Source of the DNA: VAZQ01 sp963841105
Lineage (GTDB): Bacteria; Pseudomonadota; Alphaproteobacteria; Rhizobiales; Xanthobacteraceae
DNA: 64,000 nucleotides
Assembly: GCA_963841105.1 (NCBI GenBank)
Contig: CAWJCB010000028.1
Coordinates: 62,001 to 126,000, forward strand
Direction of reading: 5' to 3'
In this document: in pieces, positions 8,967 to 16,634 of the stretch
Layout: the number at the start of each line of letters is the position of its first letter
Position numbering within the stretch: the stretch's first letter is position 1
Notes under the pieces: model-generated
Database searches by the model: none
What the model was told of the DNA's origin: nothing
The model's input: only the letters and a program-made list of their open reading frames with translations
Program-made: the position numbers and the translations under genes

Positions 8967-9049
8967 CCGGACGCCGCTGGATGCGATATGAGCTTTCGTG
9001 AGCCGCGTCGGGTGAGCAGAGGACCTCGCCGCCGCGTTGGCTTCCACGA

Positions 9050-9295
9050 ATGATCTATGCCTTGCGCGAGATTGCAGCGGCCGGCGGCCTGATGAGCTAC
9101 GGAACCAGCTTGACGGATGCGTATCGCCAGGTCGGCGTCTATACGGGCCGGATACTCAAGGGCGAGAGGACGGCCGACCTGCCGGTCGTGCAGTCCACCC
9201 AGTTCGAGCTCGTCATCAACCTCAAGACCGCGAAGGCGCTCCGCCTCACCGTCCCGCCGGGCGTACTCGCCATCGCCGATGAGGTGATCGAATGA
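9050..9295 (+). pseudogene. C-terminal remnant of an ABC substrate-binding protein (PF04392-like)
   Basis: An 81-codon frame with the typical last third of the TrpX-like/ABC_sub_bind proteins: AAAGGLMSYGTSLTDAYRQ, VGVYTGRILKGERTADLPV, FELVINLKTAKAL and LTVPPGVLAIADEVIE. Full members of this family are about 320 residues with a signal peptide, all of which is absent here. In-frame codons upstream of the ATG still look related to the family (RWLPRMIYALRE), showing the 5' part has been lost or degraded and not simply a short gene. No permease or ATPase partner of this family lies nearby. It marks a junction between the two ABC cassettes. Confidence 0.7.
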
Positions 9296-9392
9296 GCAAA
9301 TGCGCCGATCCCCTTGGCGCGACGTAGCCGCGCTGAATTCTCGTTGCTATCAATGGTCTACACCGTGCCTCAGTATCGATAATGACTGCTTA

Positions 9393-9405
9393 TCTGGTCA
9401 CCAGA
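9393..9405. promoter_or_regulatory. Short perfect palindrome upstream of the antitoxin gene
   Basis: TCTGGT-C-ACCAGA is a 6-bp inverted repeat with a one-base centre, about 110 bases before the antitoxin start. The TGGTNACCA-like core resembles operators of GntR/FCD-type regulators, but no regulator gene is adjacent, so it could be fortuitous. Confidence 0.25.
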
Positions 9406-9512
9406 CCAAGCGCTTGACCAAGGCGCGAAATGCAGCCTACGGTGCCGCGCAAATTCCGTTTGGCGGGTTGAGTTACGCCGCATCGGCCCGGCCCGAAAAC
9501 CGAAGGCCAAAC

Positions 9513-9755
9513 ATGTCCATCACCGTCAAGGTCGGGGAAGCCAAAACCCACCTCTCCGACCTGCTCGCCAAGGTTGAGGCCGGCGAGGAAGTCATCATCG
9601 CCCGCGGCAATGAGCTGATCGCGAAACTGTCTCGGATCCGCAAGGACAATGATCTCGACGCTGTAATTGCCGAGGTGCGGGCGGCGCGCGCCAGGGCCAA
9701 GCCGGTCACCACGGAAGAAATTCTGGCCTGGAAGCATGAGGGGCGCCGCTGCTGA
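9513..9755 (+). CDS. Phd/YefM-family antitoxin
   Basis: 80 residues from ATG 9513. The N-terminal DNA-binding part is typical of Phd/YefM/VapB-type antitoxins: ITVKVGEAKTHLSDLLAKVEAGEEVIIARGNELIAKLSRI. The C terminus (about residues 50-80, TTEEILAWKHEGRR) is the toxin-binding tail of the group that pairs with PIN-domain VapC. Such proteins repress their own operon and neutralise the toxin. The toxin gene expected to overlap the stop is reduced to about ten codons (see 9752), so this antitoxin is an orphan. ATG 9513 begins the family-like sequence; the frame stays open upstream but without resemblance to anything. Confidence 0.8.
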   Translation: MSITVKVGEAKTHLSDLLAKVEAGEEVIIARGNELIAKLSRIRKDNDLDAVIAEVRAARARAKPVTTEEILAWKHEGRRC

Positions 9756-9784
9756 CGAACCCGGTGCTCGACGCGTGGAGTTAG
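9752..9784 (+). pseudogene. N-terminal stub of a VapC-like PIN toxin
   Basis: Overlapping the antitoxin stop, the frame CTG ACG AAC CCG GTG CTC GAC GCG reads LTNPVLDA, the usual first residues of VapC (M-x-x-VLDAS, with the first metal-binding Asp), then WS and a TAG at 9782-9784. A four-base overlap of this kind is normal for antitoxin-toxin pairs, with CTG now in place of ATG. The rest of the toxin is gone and the next ABC permease starts immediately at 9785. The match is short, so this is a reasoned guess from position plus motif. Confidence 0.5.
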
Positions 9785-10579
9785 ATGCGCAAGCGCCGGT
9801 TCTGGATGATGTGGGTCGGCTACTTCGGCGCGGCGGCGCTCTGGTATGCCAGCGTCAAATGGCTGCCCATGGACGCCTTCCGGCGCCTGCCCGATCCGAT
9901 TACGGTGATTACCGAATGGCTCAGCCCTAACCCTACGTTCGGCATCTCAATCTTCACGCATCCCTACTATCTGCACATCCTGTACAGTACCTATCGGGCT
10001 ACGGCGGCGTTCCTGCTCGCTGTGCTCCTGGGCGTGCCACTGGGCATCTGCATGGGCTGGAGCAACAACTTCCACCGTTACGCATCATCGCTGTTTGGCC
10101 TGCTGCGGCCGATACCGCCGCTGGCATGGGTGCCGCTCGCGATCCTGATCTTTTCAGGTGTCGAGTCCGCCGTAATCTTCGTCACCTTCCTCGTGGCTTT
10201 CTTCGCCACTACGCTGAACACCGTGGTGGGCGTGAAATCTATCGACCAGGATTACTTCCGGGCGGCAGCCTGCCTCGGCGCGAACCGCAAGGATGTGCTC
10301 TTCGACGTCGTCATTCCTGGCGCGCTGCCCAACATTTTCACCGGGCTGCAGATCGCCATGGGCGCCGCGTGGTTCTCGCTGGCGGCGGGCGAGATGATCG
10401 CAGCGCAGTACGGGCTGGGGTTCCTGATCATGGAATCTTACAATCTCATTCAGTTTCCGACGATAGTTATCGCGATGGCCACTCTCGGCATCATCGGATT
10501 TCTGAGCAGCGCGCTGGTTCGCATGCTGGGCACTCGGCTGATGCGCTGGCGGGAGCAAAGCCTGGGATTGGCTGGATGA
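9785..10579 (+). CDS. ABC transporter permease A of cassette 2
   Basis: 264 residues, starting directly after the vapC stub. It is the counterpart of the permease at 5505: shared NPTFGISIFT, LGVPLGICMGW, LRPIPPLAWVPLAILIFSG and AAWFSLAAGEMI blocks, with the coupling loop FRAAACLGANRKDVLFDVVIPGALP. Compared with its paralogue it lacks the 40-residue basic N-terminal extension. The absence of a clear ribosome site ahead of ATG 9785, and the position against the toxin stub, suggest the 5' edge of this cassette was joined here by a rearrangement. The stop overlaps the start of the next gene by four bases. Confidence 0.86.
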   Translation: MRKRRFWMMWVGYFGAAALWYASVKWLPMDAFRRLPDPITVITEWLSPNPTFGISIFTHPYYLHILYSTYRATAAFLLAVLLGVPLGICMGWSNNFHRYASSLFGLLRPIPPLAWVPLAILIFSGVESAVIFVTFLVAFFATTLNTVVGVKSIDQDYFRAAACLGANRKDVLFDVVIPGALPNIFTGLQIAMGAAWFSLAAGEMIAAQYGLGFLIMESYNLIQFPTIVIAMATLGIIGFLSSALVRMLGTRLMRWREQSLGLAG

Positions 10580-11458
10580 TGATCGCCGCCGCCGTAACAC
10601 CGTTTGCGTCTCCCGTTCTTCTCTCGAAGGAGGCTTCGGCGGGCGGATGCCTTTCGATTCGCGACGTGTGCAAGACATACGACCCCGATGGCGCATGCGT
10701 GGAGGCGCTCAAGGATTGCAGCTTAGAGGTCAAGGCCGGCGCGTTCGCCGCCATCGTCGGGCCTTCGGGCTGCGGAAAGAGCACGCTCCTCAACATCATT
10801 GCAGGGTTCGACACGGTTAGCAGGGGAGAAGTCTACATGGATGGCCGGCTTCTGGCGGCGCCGGATGTTCCCCCGCGGCCGGGCCCCGACCGGGTCGTCG
10901 TGTTCCAGAACGGCGCGCTGTTTCCATGGAAGACCATACTTGAGAACGTAAGCTACGGGCCGGTGCGACAGAAGATTCTCACCCGCAAGCAGGCACAGAA
11001 AAAGGCCGTCGAGCTGTTGCGTCAGTGTGGCCTCGACGCTGTCGCCGGCTCTTATCCGGCGCAGCTTTCATCGGGAATGCAGCGCCGGGCGGAAATCGTG
11101 CGAGCGCTCATGAACGAACCTAAGGTGCTGCTCCTCGACGAGCCGTTCCGCGCCATGGACACCGTGTCGAAGACGACAATGCACCAGCATCTGCTGGACA
11201 TGTACCGGATGTGCCGCAAGACCATCGTGTTCATTACTCATGATCTCGAAGAAGCGATCTATCTCGCCGACACGGTGATCGTCATGACCACACGGCCGGC
11301 AACGATCAAGCTCGTCATCAGCCGTCAAATTGCAGCAACCTCGTCATCCGAAGATGTTATTTTCCCATGAGTACCTCGAGTTGAAGCGGGAGGCCGCCGA
11401 GAGCATTCATGAAGAGGCCAGAAAGGCGTTCGAGCGCGGAGAACGCGAACAAGCGTAA
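10576..11458 (+). pseudogene. ABC transporter ATPase A of cassette 2, C terminus frameshifted
   Basis: From ATG 10576 the frame encodes a full ATPase core: Walker A GPSGCGKST, VVFQNGALFPW, LSSGMQRRAEI, Walker B VLLLDEPF and ITHDLEEA. It then runs to a TGA at 11368-11370 with an unrelated tail. After skipping one base near 11320-11324, the next frame reads VKLQQPRHP ... EYLELKREAAESIHEEARK and ends at TAA 11456-11458, which matches the tail of the paralogue at 6416 closely. So one extra base has cut off about 45 C-terminal residues. The nucleotide-binding core is intact and might still work; the frameshift may be real or a sequence error. Start overlaps permease A by four bases. Confidence 0.75.
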
Positions 11459-11506
11459 TCGAGCGTGCGGGACATAATAGCCTCGTGCAATAAATTGACT
11501 TCGCGA

Positions 11507-12304
11507 ATGGTGCCTCGGCTCGCCACGCTGACCTTGCCGGCTTTGCGGCCGCGGACTTGGCAGATGAATTGGCGCGGAGCGGTTGCGGTGGCCGGATTCG
11601 TGCTGTTGTGGGAGCTGTTGGTTCGTTTCGGTGGCGGAGGGTTCGAGGGCATCCCGACGCTGGCTGAAGTTCTGAGGGCCTTTTGGGATAAGTATCTGAC
11701 GAATGCGCGCTACTGGCAGTCGTGGATAGTGAGCTTCGAGCGGGTTGGTTACGGATTCGCGTTGGCGCAGTTGCTCGGGATTCCGCTGGGCCTGCTGCTC
11801 GGCACCCGCAGGGTATTTCACGAAGTCGTGTATCCCGTGGTCGAGGTGCTACGGCCTATTCCGCCGCTGGCTTGGGTGCCGCTTTCGATCCTGTTCTGGC
11901 CGACCGCCGAGCTTTCGATAATTTTCATCACCTTTATCGGCCCCTTCTTCATCATTGTCATCAACGTGCACGATGCTGTCCGCAGCATGCGCAAGGAGCA
12001 CCTTTGGCTCGCACGGTCGTTGGGCGCTACGCCCGGCTACGTGTTCCGCCGCGTCATCCTGCCGGCTGTGATCCCTTCCATTGCGGTCGGCATGACGTTG
12101 GGAATCGCGGTGAGCTGGAATGTGGTGATCGCGGCAGAAATGATCGCGAGCGACGTCGGACTGGGCCGGCTCACCTGGGAAGGCTACGTGAGTCACACTG
12201 CTACCACGGTGATCGTCGGCATGATCAGCATCGGTCTCGCCGGTTATCTATCGACCCTCGCGGTGAGCTACGCGGAAAAAAAATTGATGCCATGGCAAAA
12301 GTGA
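11507..12304 (+). CDS. ABC transporter permease B of cassette 2
   Basis: 265 residues from ATG 11507; the frame opens at GTG 11465 and ATG 11561 is a further option. Membrane helices are evident (AVAVAGFVLLWELLV and the BPD_transp_1 core), with LRPIPPLAWVPLSILFWPTAELSI shared with the broken permease at 7296 and a coupling loop WLARSLGATPGYVFRRVILPAVIP. This copy is uninterrupted. It lies downstream of the frameshifted ATPase A and its end overlaps the ATPase B start by 13 bases. It should pair with permease A at 9785 in an asymmetric importer. Confidence 0.86.
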   Translation: MVPRLATLTLPALRPRTWQMNWRGAVAVAGFVLLWELLVRFGGGGFEGIPTLAEVLRAFWDKYLTNARYWQSWIVSFERVGYGFALAQLLGIPLGLLLGTRRVFHEVVYPVVEVLRPIPPLAWVPLSILFWPTAELSIIFITFIGPFFIIVINVHDAVRSMRKEHLWLARSLGATPGYVFRRVILPAVIPSIAVGMTLGIAVSWNVVIAAEMIASDVGLGRLTWEGYVSHTATTVIVGMISIGLAGYLSTLAVSYAEKKLMPWQK

Positions 12305-13134
12305 CCGACCGCCGGATCACGACGATCATTCCTGAATGGAAACGGTCCGGAGAAGTGCGGGCGACCGGCTTGTGCAAATGGTACTATCAGACATCACAGC
12401 CGCCGGTGCACGTCCTGGAAGACTGCTCATTCAACATCGAGCCTGGAAGGCTCACGGTCCTCATGGGCATCTCCGGATGCGGCAAGAGCACGCTCGCCTG
12501 CATGTTGGCCGGATACCTGCGGCCAGACACAGGCACGTTGACCATCGATGATCGGCCGATCGAAGGCGCCGGCCCCGAGCGGATCATGGTGTTTCAGGAA
12601 ACAGCGTTGTGGCACTGGATGACGGTGCTCGATAACGTTCTATTCGGGCCGCTGGCGTCGTCGTCCATGACGAAAGTCGAAGCGAAGGCCAGAGCGGTCG
12701 CTCTCCTGACCAAGTTCGGCCTGCTCGATTTCAAGGACAAGTACCCCGGCCAGCTCTCCGGCGGAATGAAGCGGCGCGTTGAGCTTGCGCAGGCACTTAT
12801 CAACAACCCCGACTTGATGATCCTGGACGAGCCGTTCAGGGGTCTCGACATTATGACCCGCGAGCTTATGCAGGAATACTACTTGAAGCTGTTCGAAGAA
12901 ACGCGGCTCACGACTTTGTTTATTACCTCCGATATGGAGGAGGCGATCTTTCTCGCCGACCGGGTGCTCGTCATGTCCGGCGCTCCGGCGAAAATCGTGA
13001 AAGCTATTGAAGTCGACCTGCCCCATCCCCGGAGGCTCGAGGCGCTGGTCACCGACCGCTATCTTGCGATCAAGGAGGATGTCATGGCGGCTCTATACGG
13101 CCATGGCGCTGCCGAAGAGGTTGTGCTCGATTGA
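12292..13134 (+). CDS. ABC transporter ATPase B of cassette 2
   Basis: 280 residues from ATG 12292, overlapping the permease end. Walker A reads GISGCGKST (Ile in place of the usual Pro), Q-loop VMVFQETALWHW, signature LSGGMKRRVEL, Walker B LMILDEPF. The switch region is ITSDMEEA, with Ser where histidine is expected, the same substitution as in the other type-B ATPase at 8091. The common degenerate switch in both B copies supports a conserved division of labour with the A-type ATPases. It is followed after 52 bases by the binding-protein gene of this cassette. Confidence 0.87.
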   Translation: MAKVTDRRITTIIPEWKRSGEVRATGLCKWYYQTSQPPVHVLEDCSFNIEPGRLTVLMGISGCGKSTLACMLAGYLRPDTGTLTIDDRPIEGAGPERIMVFQETALWHWMTVLDNVLFGPLASSSMTKVEAKARAVALLTKFGLLDFKDKYPGQLSGGMKRRVELAQALINNPDLMILDEPFRGLDIMTRELMQEYYLKLFEETRLTTLFITSDMEEAIFLADRVLVMSGAPAKIVKAIEVDLPHPRRLEALVTDRYLAIKEDVMAALYGHGAAEEVVLD

Positions 13135-13186
13135 GGAGCCGGGGTGCAACCCGGCCAATTGCGGGCACGTCGCACGGAGGGAGCAT

Positions 13187-14285
13187 ATGAAGAGGATGAC
13201 GAGGCTAGCGGGCTTGCTTGCGGCAATGATCGCAGTTGTCGGATTGGCTCGGCCGGCGTTGACGGCGGAACCGGTCCAGATCACTTACGGCTACCATCCG
13301 TATTGGACCGGGGCGTGGTACGGAGTGATCCTGAAGAAAAAGGAGTTGTGGAAGAAATATCTTCCACCCAAGAGCACTGTGAGGTTCGAGCCCCACCTGA
13401 CAGGTCCGCCGATGATCAACGCGATGCTCGCGGATAAGATGCAAATCGGCACTATGGGCGATATGCCCTCCCTGGTGCTCTCCACCAAGCAGAAGATCGC
13501 GGACGTGCGGCTGGTATCCGTGACAATGTTCAGCAACGGGCAGACTTGCAACAAATTTCTGGTTGGAAAGAGCGCTCCGCAGTTCAATGACTACAACGAC
13601 GCGATGAAATGGATGAGCGGCAAGCCATTTGCCTACCACAGGGGCACGTGCGCGAACCGTGCCACCGAGTTCGGTCATCGCAAAGGGCGTGTTCAAGCCC
13701 TCCGAAATCCTGGTCATGCCGATCGAAGTGATAGCTTCCAATTTCGAGGCCGGCAAACTAGCTGCGGGGATCATGTGGGAACCGCATGCGCGGCGCCAGG
13801 TTGAGCTTGGCAACGCCCGCTATGCAGCGACCGGAGCGCCCTGGCACGAGATGGACGCGAATTTTACATCCATGCGTCAGGACTTTATTGAAAAGCATCC
13901 CGAAGCCGCGGTGGGTTGGCTGAAGGCGGAGATCGAGGCACTGCAGTTTCTTGTCAGCAACCCCCGGGAGTCTGTCAAAATCATTACCGGCGAGCTTACC
14001 GGCTATGACGAGAAGACCGTCTGGGCAGCCCTATACGAGGCAAATCCCCCATCGATCGGTGGTGACCCGGTCAATTATGTCGCCAAATTGGCCTTCGACG
14101 ACGACATCATGGGACTGATGACGACCGGATATCGTTTTCTACATTCGATAAAGGTGATCGAGCAGCCGACGATGCCCGAGAACGCGATCAACCCTGAGCC
14201 GCTGAAGCAGGCGATGAAGGAGATGGGTGTGGGTGCGCCCCTCGGCGAGATCCGCGGACAGCCGCGCACGGCGTTCCCGGAGTAG
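13187..14285 (+). pseudogene. ABC transporter periplasmic binding protein of cassette 2, frameshifted
   Basis: ATG 13187 follows a good GGAGG site. A signal peptide (AGLLAAMIAVVGLARPALTAEP) precedes a NitT/TauT-type binding domain: ITYGYHPYWTGAWYGV, GDMPSLVLSTK, and GTCANR at the site equivalent to GSCADR in the protein at 4313. After about 162 codons the frame is lost at a GG pair (13673-13674). Removing one G restores ATEFVIAKGVFKPSEIL and then IEVIASNFEAGKLAAGIMWEP through to the end at 14285. The full product would be about 365 residues. Both halves are well conserved, so the break is recent or artefactual. Confidence 0.8.
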
Positions 14286-14294
14286 AAGCGACCC

Positions 14295-14807
14295 ATGTCC
14301 TTCAAAGCGTTGTTCGAGTCCACCCAGGCCAGTCTCCGCGAAGGACGCGCGAGCAACCAGATTCATGTCAAGGTGCGCAGCGAAAATCACGGCGGATTTC
14401 GCAGCACCGTCAAGATGCGCGATTTCACCTTGACGATAGACCAGCCCAAAGGCTTCGCAGGGACAAACGCGGGTCCAAAGCCGAGCGAAGTCTTGCTTGC
14501 CGCACTGGCTGCCTGTCAGGAGACCACCTGGCGGCTTTATGCGGATGCCCTCGGCATTCCGTTGGGTTGCATTCGGGTCGAGCTGGACGGGGTGCAGGAC
14601 CTGCGCGGCTTCCTTGCTGTCGACCAGGAAACCCGTGCGGGCTTTCAGCGCATTGCCGGAACAGTCATCGTGGACAGTCCGGCCGCGGATGAGGAGATCA
14701 ATCGGCTGAAACGAGCCGTCAACCTGCACTGTCCCGTTCTCGATGATCTGCGCACGCCGGTTCCTGTAGAGCTGGCTTGGCGGCGGGCAGACGCGCAGTC
14801 AAGCTGA
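14295..14807 (+). CDS. OsmC-family protein
   Basis: 170 residues starting nine bases after the binding-protein gene. It has the OsmC/Ohr pattern: a FTLTIDQPKGFAGTNAGPKPSEVLLAAL segment and the cysteine-containing block AACQETTWRLYADALGI (Cys about residue 75), later a basic segment INRLKRAVNLHCPVLDDLRTPV with the second cysteine near residue 147. Many OsmC proteins are thiol peroxidases that reduce organic hydroperoxides in the cytoplasm; others of this group have no known activity. Two cysteines in these positions support a thiol role. It probably shares the transcript of the upstream ABC cassette. Confidence 0.82.
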   Translation: MSFKALFESTQASLREGRASNQIHVKVRSENHGGFRSTVKMRDFTLTIDQPKGFAGTNAGPKPSEVLLAALAACQETTWRLYADALGIPLGCIRVELDGVQDLRGFLAVDQETRAGFQRIAGTVIVDSPAADEEINRLKRAVNLHCPVLDDLRTPVPVELAWRRADAQSS

Positions 14808-14958
14808 CCGGCTTCCCCAACGGATCGCGCGTTTTGTAGCCTTGGCTAAGCGGGGCAGCGAGACAGGGGCTCCTTCCGGATTCCACCCCGGGATTCGTTC
14901 AGGCGGGTCCCACCTCCCATACCCGGTGACGATCAGAGATCTGACGAGAGCCGTCAAA

Positions 14959-14986
14959 TTGACTATTTTATAAGCTTGCTTATATT
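14959..14986 (+). promoter_or_regulatory. Promoter with embedded palindromic operator for the MarR operon
   Basis: TTGACT (14959-14964) and TATATT (14981-14986) are 16 bases apart, a good sigma-70-type promoter in an otherwise GC-rich region. Between and partly over the -10 lies ATAAGC-TT-GCTTAT (14970-14983), a 6-bp inverted repeat. Placement inside the promoter and ahead of a marR gene suggests autorepression. A similar half-site TTAAGC follows at 14985-14990. Confidence 0.6.
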
Positions 14987-15023
14987 AAGCTAGCCTATTA
15001 TGCCGAGCCCGAGGACACCGACG

Positions 15024-15491
15024 ATGCCCAGCAGCCGACGCGAATTAGCGTTCGCAATCAATGATGTAGCTCGGTTATTGCGGACCCACGCCGATCAGAA
15101 GGCGGCGCAGTTCGGGATGACCCGGGCCAAGTGGGCCGTGCTGGCGCAACTCGACCGTTTCGAAGGGCTCAAGCAGAACGAGCTGGCGGAAATGCTGGAT
15201 CTCCAGCCGATCACGTTGACCCGCCTCCTCGATCAGCTTTGCCACAACGGGCTGATCGAGCGGCGCGCCGATCCGGACGACCGCCGCGCCAAGCGTCTGT
15301 TCCTGGCTCCGGCCGCGCGACCCTTGCTCGCGCGACTGAGCGAGCTGGGGGAGGACCTGATGCAAACCGCGCTCGCCGGGTTGAGCACCTCCGAAATTGG
15401 TTCGCTCCTCGTCCAGCTCTCCACGGTAAAGGAAAACCTGCGGCAGGCCGTGCAGAAAAAGCATATGAGCCTGGAAAGACGCTATGGCTGA
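15024..15491 (+). CDS. MarR-family transcriptional regulator
   Basis: 155 residues. I prefer ATG 15024, which has GAGGA eight bases upstream, over ATG 15000, which would have almost no leader after the promoter at 14959-14986. The winged helix-turn-helix is clear: MTRAKWAVLAQL, GLKQNELAEMLDLQPITLTRLLDQL, then the wing LIERRADPDDRRAKRLFLA. MarR repressors bind palindromes near their own promoters and release on binding small phenolic or toxic compounds. The gene overlaps hlyD by eight bases, so it should control the efflux genes downstream. Confidence 0.88.
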   Translation: MPSSRRELAFAINDVARLLRTHADQKAAQFGMTRAKWAVLAQLDRFEGLKQNELAEMLDLQPITLTRLLDQLCHNGLIERRADPDDRRAKRLFLAPAARPLLARLSELGEDLMQTALAGLSTSEIGSLLVQLSTVKENLRQAVQKKHMSLERRYG

Positions 15492-16627
15492 AACAGTTCT
15501 CAGATTGGCGTCGCGGCAGGATGCCGCGCGCGCCGCCCGCAAACGATCGCTCCTGGGATTTGTGCGGTCTCGTGCGCGATTGATCTTGTTGGTCGTCCTT
15601 CCCGCGATCGCAGTTGTGGTCGGGCTCGGATTCTATCTCAGCGGCGGACGCTACATCTCCACCGACAACGCGTATGTCGGCGCGCAGAAGGTGCTGATCA
15701 CGCCGGACATCTCCGGCAAAGTCAGCCGCGTGGTTGTGCGTGAGGGACAACATGTCAATGCCGGCGACGACTTGTTCGACATCGATCCCATGCCATATCA
15801 ACTTGCGCTGCGGCAGGCGCAGAGCAAGCTCGACAGCGTCCGGGTCGATTTCAACAATCTCAGGAGCAATTACCAATCGTTGCGCCTGCTCGTCGAGCTC
15901 GGGAGACAGAGTGTCGAACATCAAGCATCGGGACCTCGATCGCAAGACCGCGCTTGCCGCCAATCACAATGGCACGCAGGTGGACCTCGATAACGCCAAC
16001 GCGGCGCTGCTGACGGCTGAGTTGCAGCTGCAAATCGGGCGTCAGCAGCTCGCGGGTGCGTTGAACCAGCTCTTGGGCAAAGCTGATCTGCCGATCGAAG
16101 ATTTCCCGCCCTACCAGCAGGCCAAAGCGGCGCTCGATCAGGCTCAGCGTGATCTCGACCATACCGTGCTCCGGGCGCCAATCGCCGGGACGGCGACGCA
16201 GGTCAACAACATTCAGTTGGGCCGGTTCGTGACCGCCGGTACGCCGGTGTTCAACGTGATCGACGACAGCGCGCCATGGGTCAACGCAAACCCGAAGGAA
16301 ACCGACATCACGTATCTCCGAGTCGGCCAGAAAGTCGATATCGACGTCAACTCCTTTCCCGATCGCACCTTCCACGGAACGGTAGCTTCGGTCAGCCCCG
16401 GCACCGGCGCGCAATTCGCAATTCTGCCGCCGCAGAACGCAATCGGCAACTGGGTCAAGGTCGTGCAGCGTGTGCCGGTTCGCATCGTCTTCGATGCGGG
16501 GCAGGACGTCTCGCTGCTGCGCGCCGGAATGAGCGTGACTGTTGACATCGATACGAAACGCGGGCGCACGCTCGCTTCGCTGTTCGGTGCAAGCCCGAGC
16601 CTGGCCCAGGAAAGGCAAGAGCGTTAA
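15484..16627 (+). pseudogene. HlyD/EmrA-type membrane fusion protein, frameshifted
   Basis: The frame starts at ATG 15484 inside the end of marR. It has a single N-terminal membrane helix (RLILLVVLPAIAVVVGLGFYL) and the lipoyl-domain half GRYISTDNAYVGAQKVLITPDISGKV. At a GGG run (15901-15903) the frame breaks; dropping one base gives GDRVSNIKHRDLDRKTALAANH and then the second lipoyl half, DHTVLRAPIAGTATQVNNIQLG, and beta-barrel to the stop at 16627. The whole would be about 380 residues, normal for EmrA, the periplasmic adaptor joining the inner-membrane pump to an outer-membrane channel. The rest of the operon is intact. Confidence 0.8.
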
Positions 16628-16634
16628 GGTCGCT

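Noticed and set aside
10576..11458. Programmed frameshifting in the ATPase gene
   Set aside because: No slippery heptamer, and no downstream pseudoknot or upstream stimulatory site is evident; a simple one-base indel explains it.
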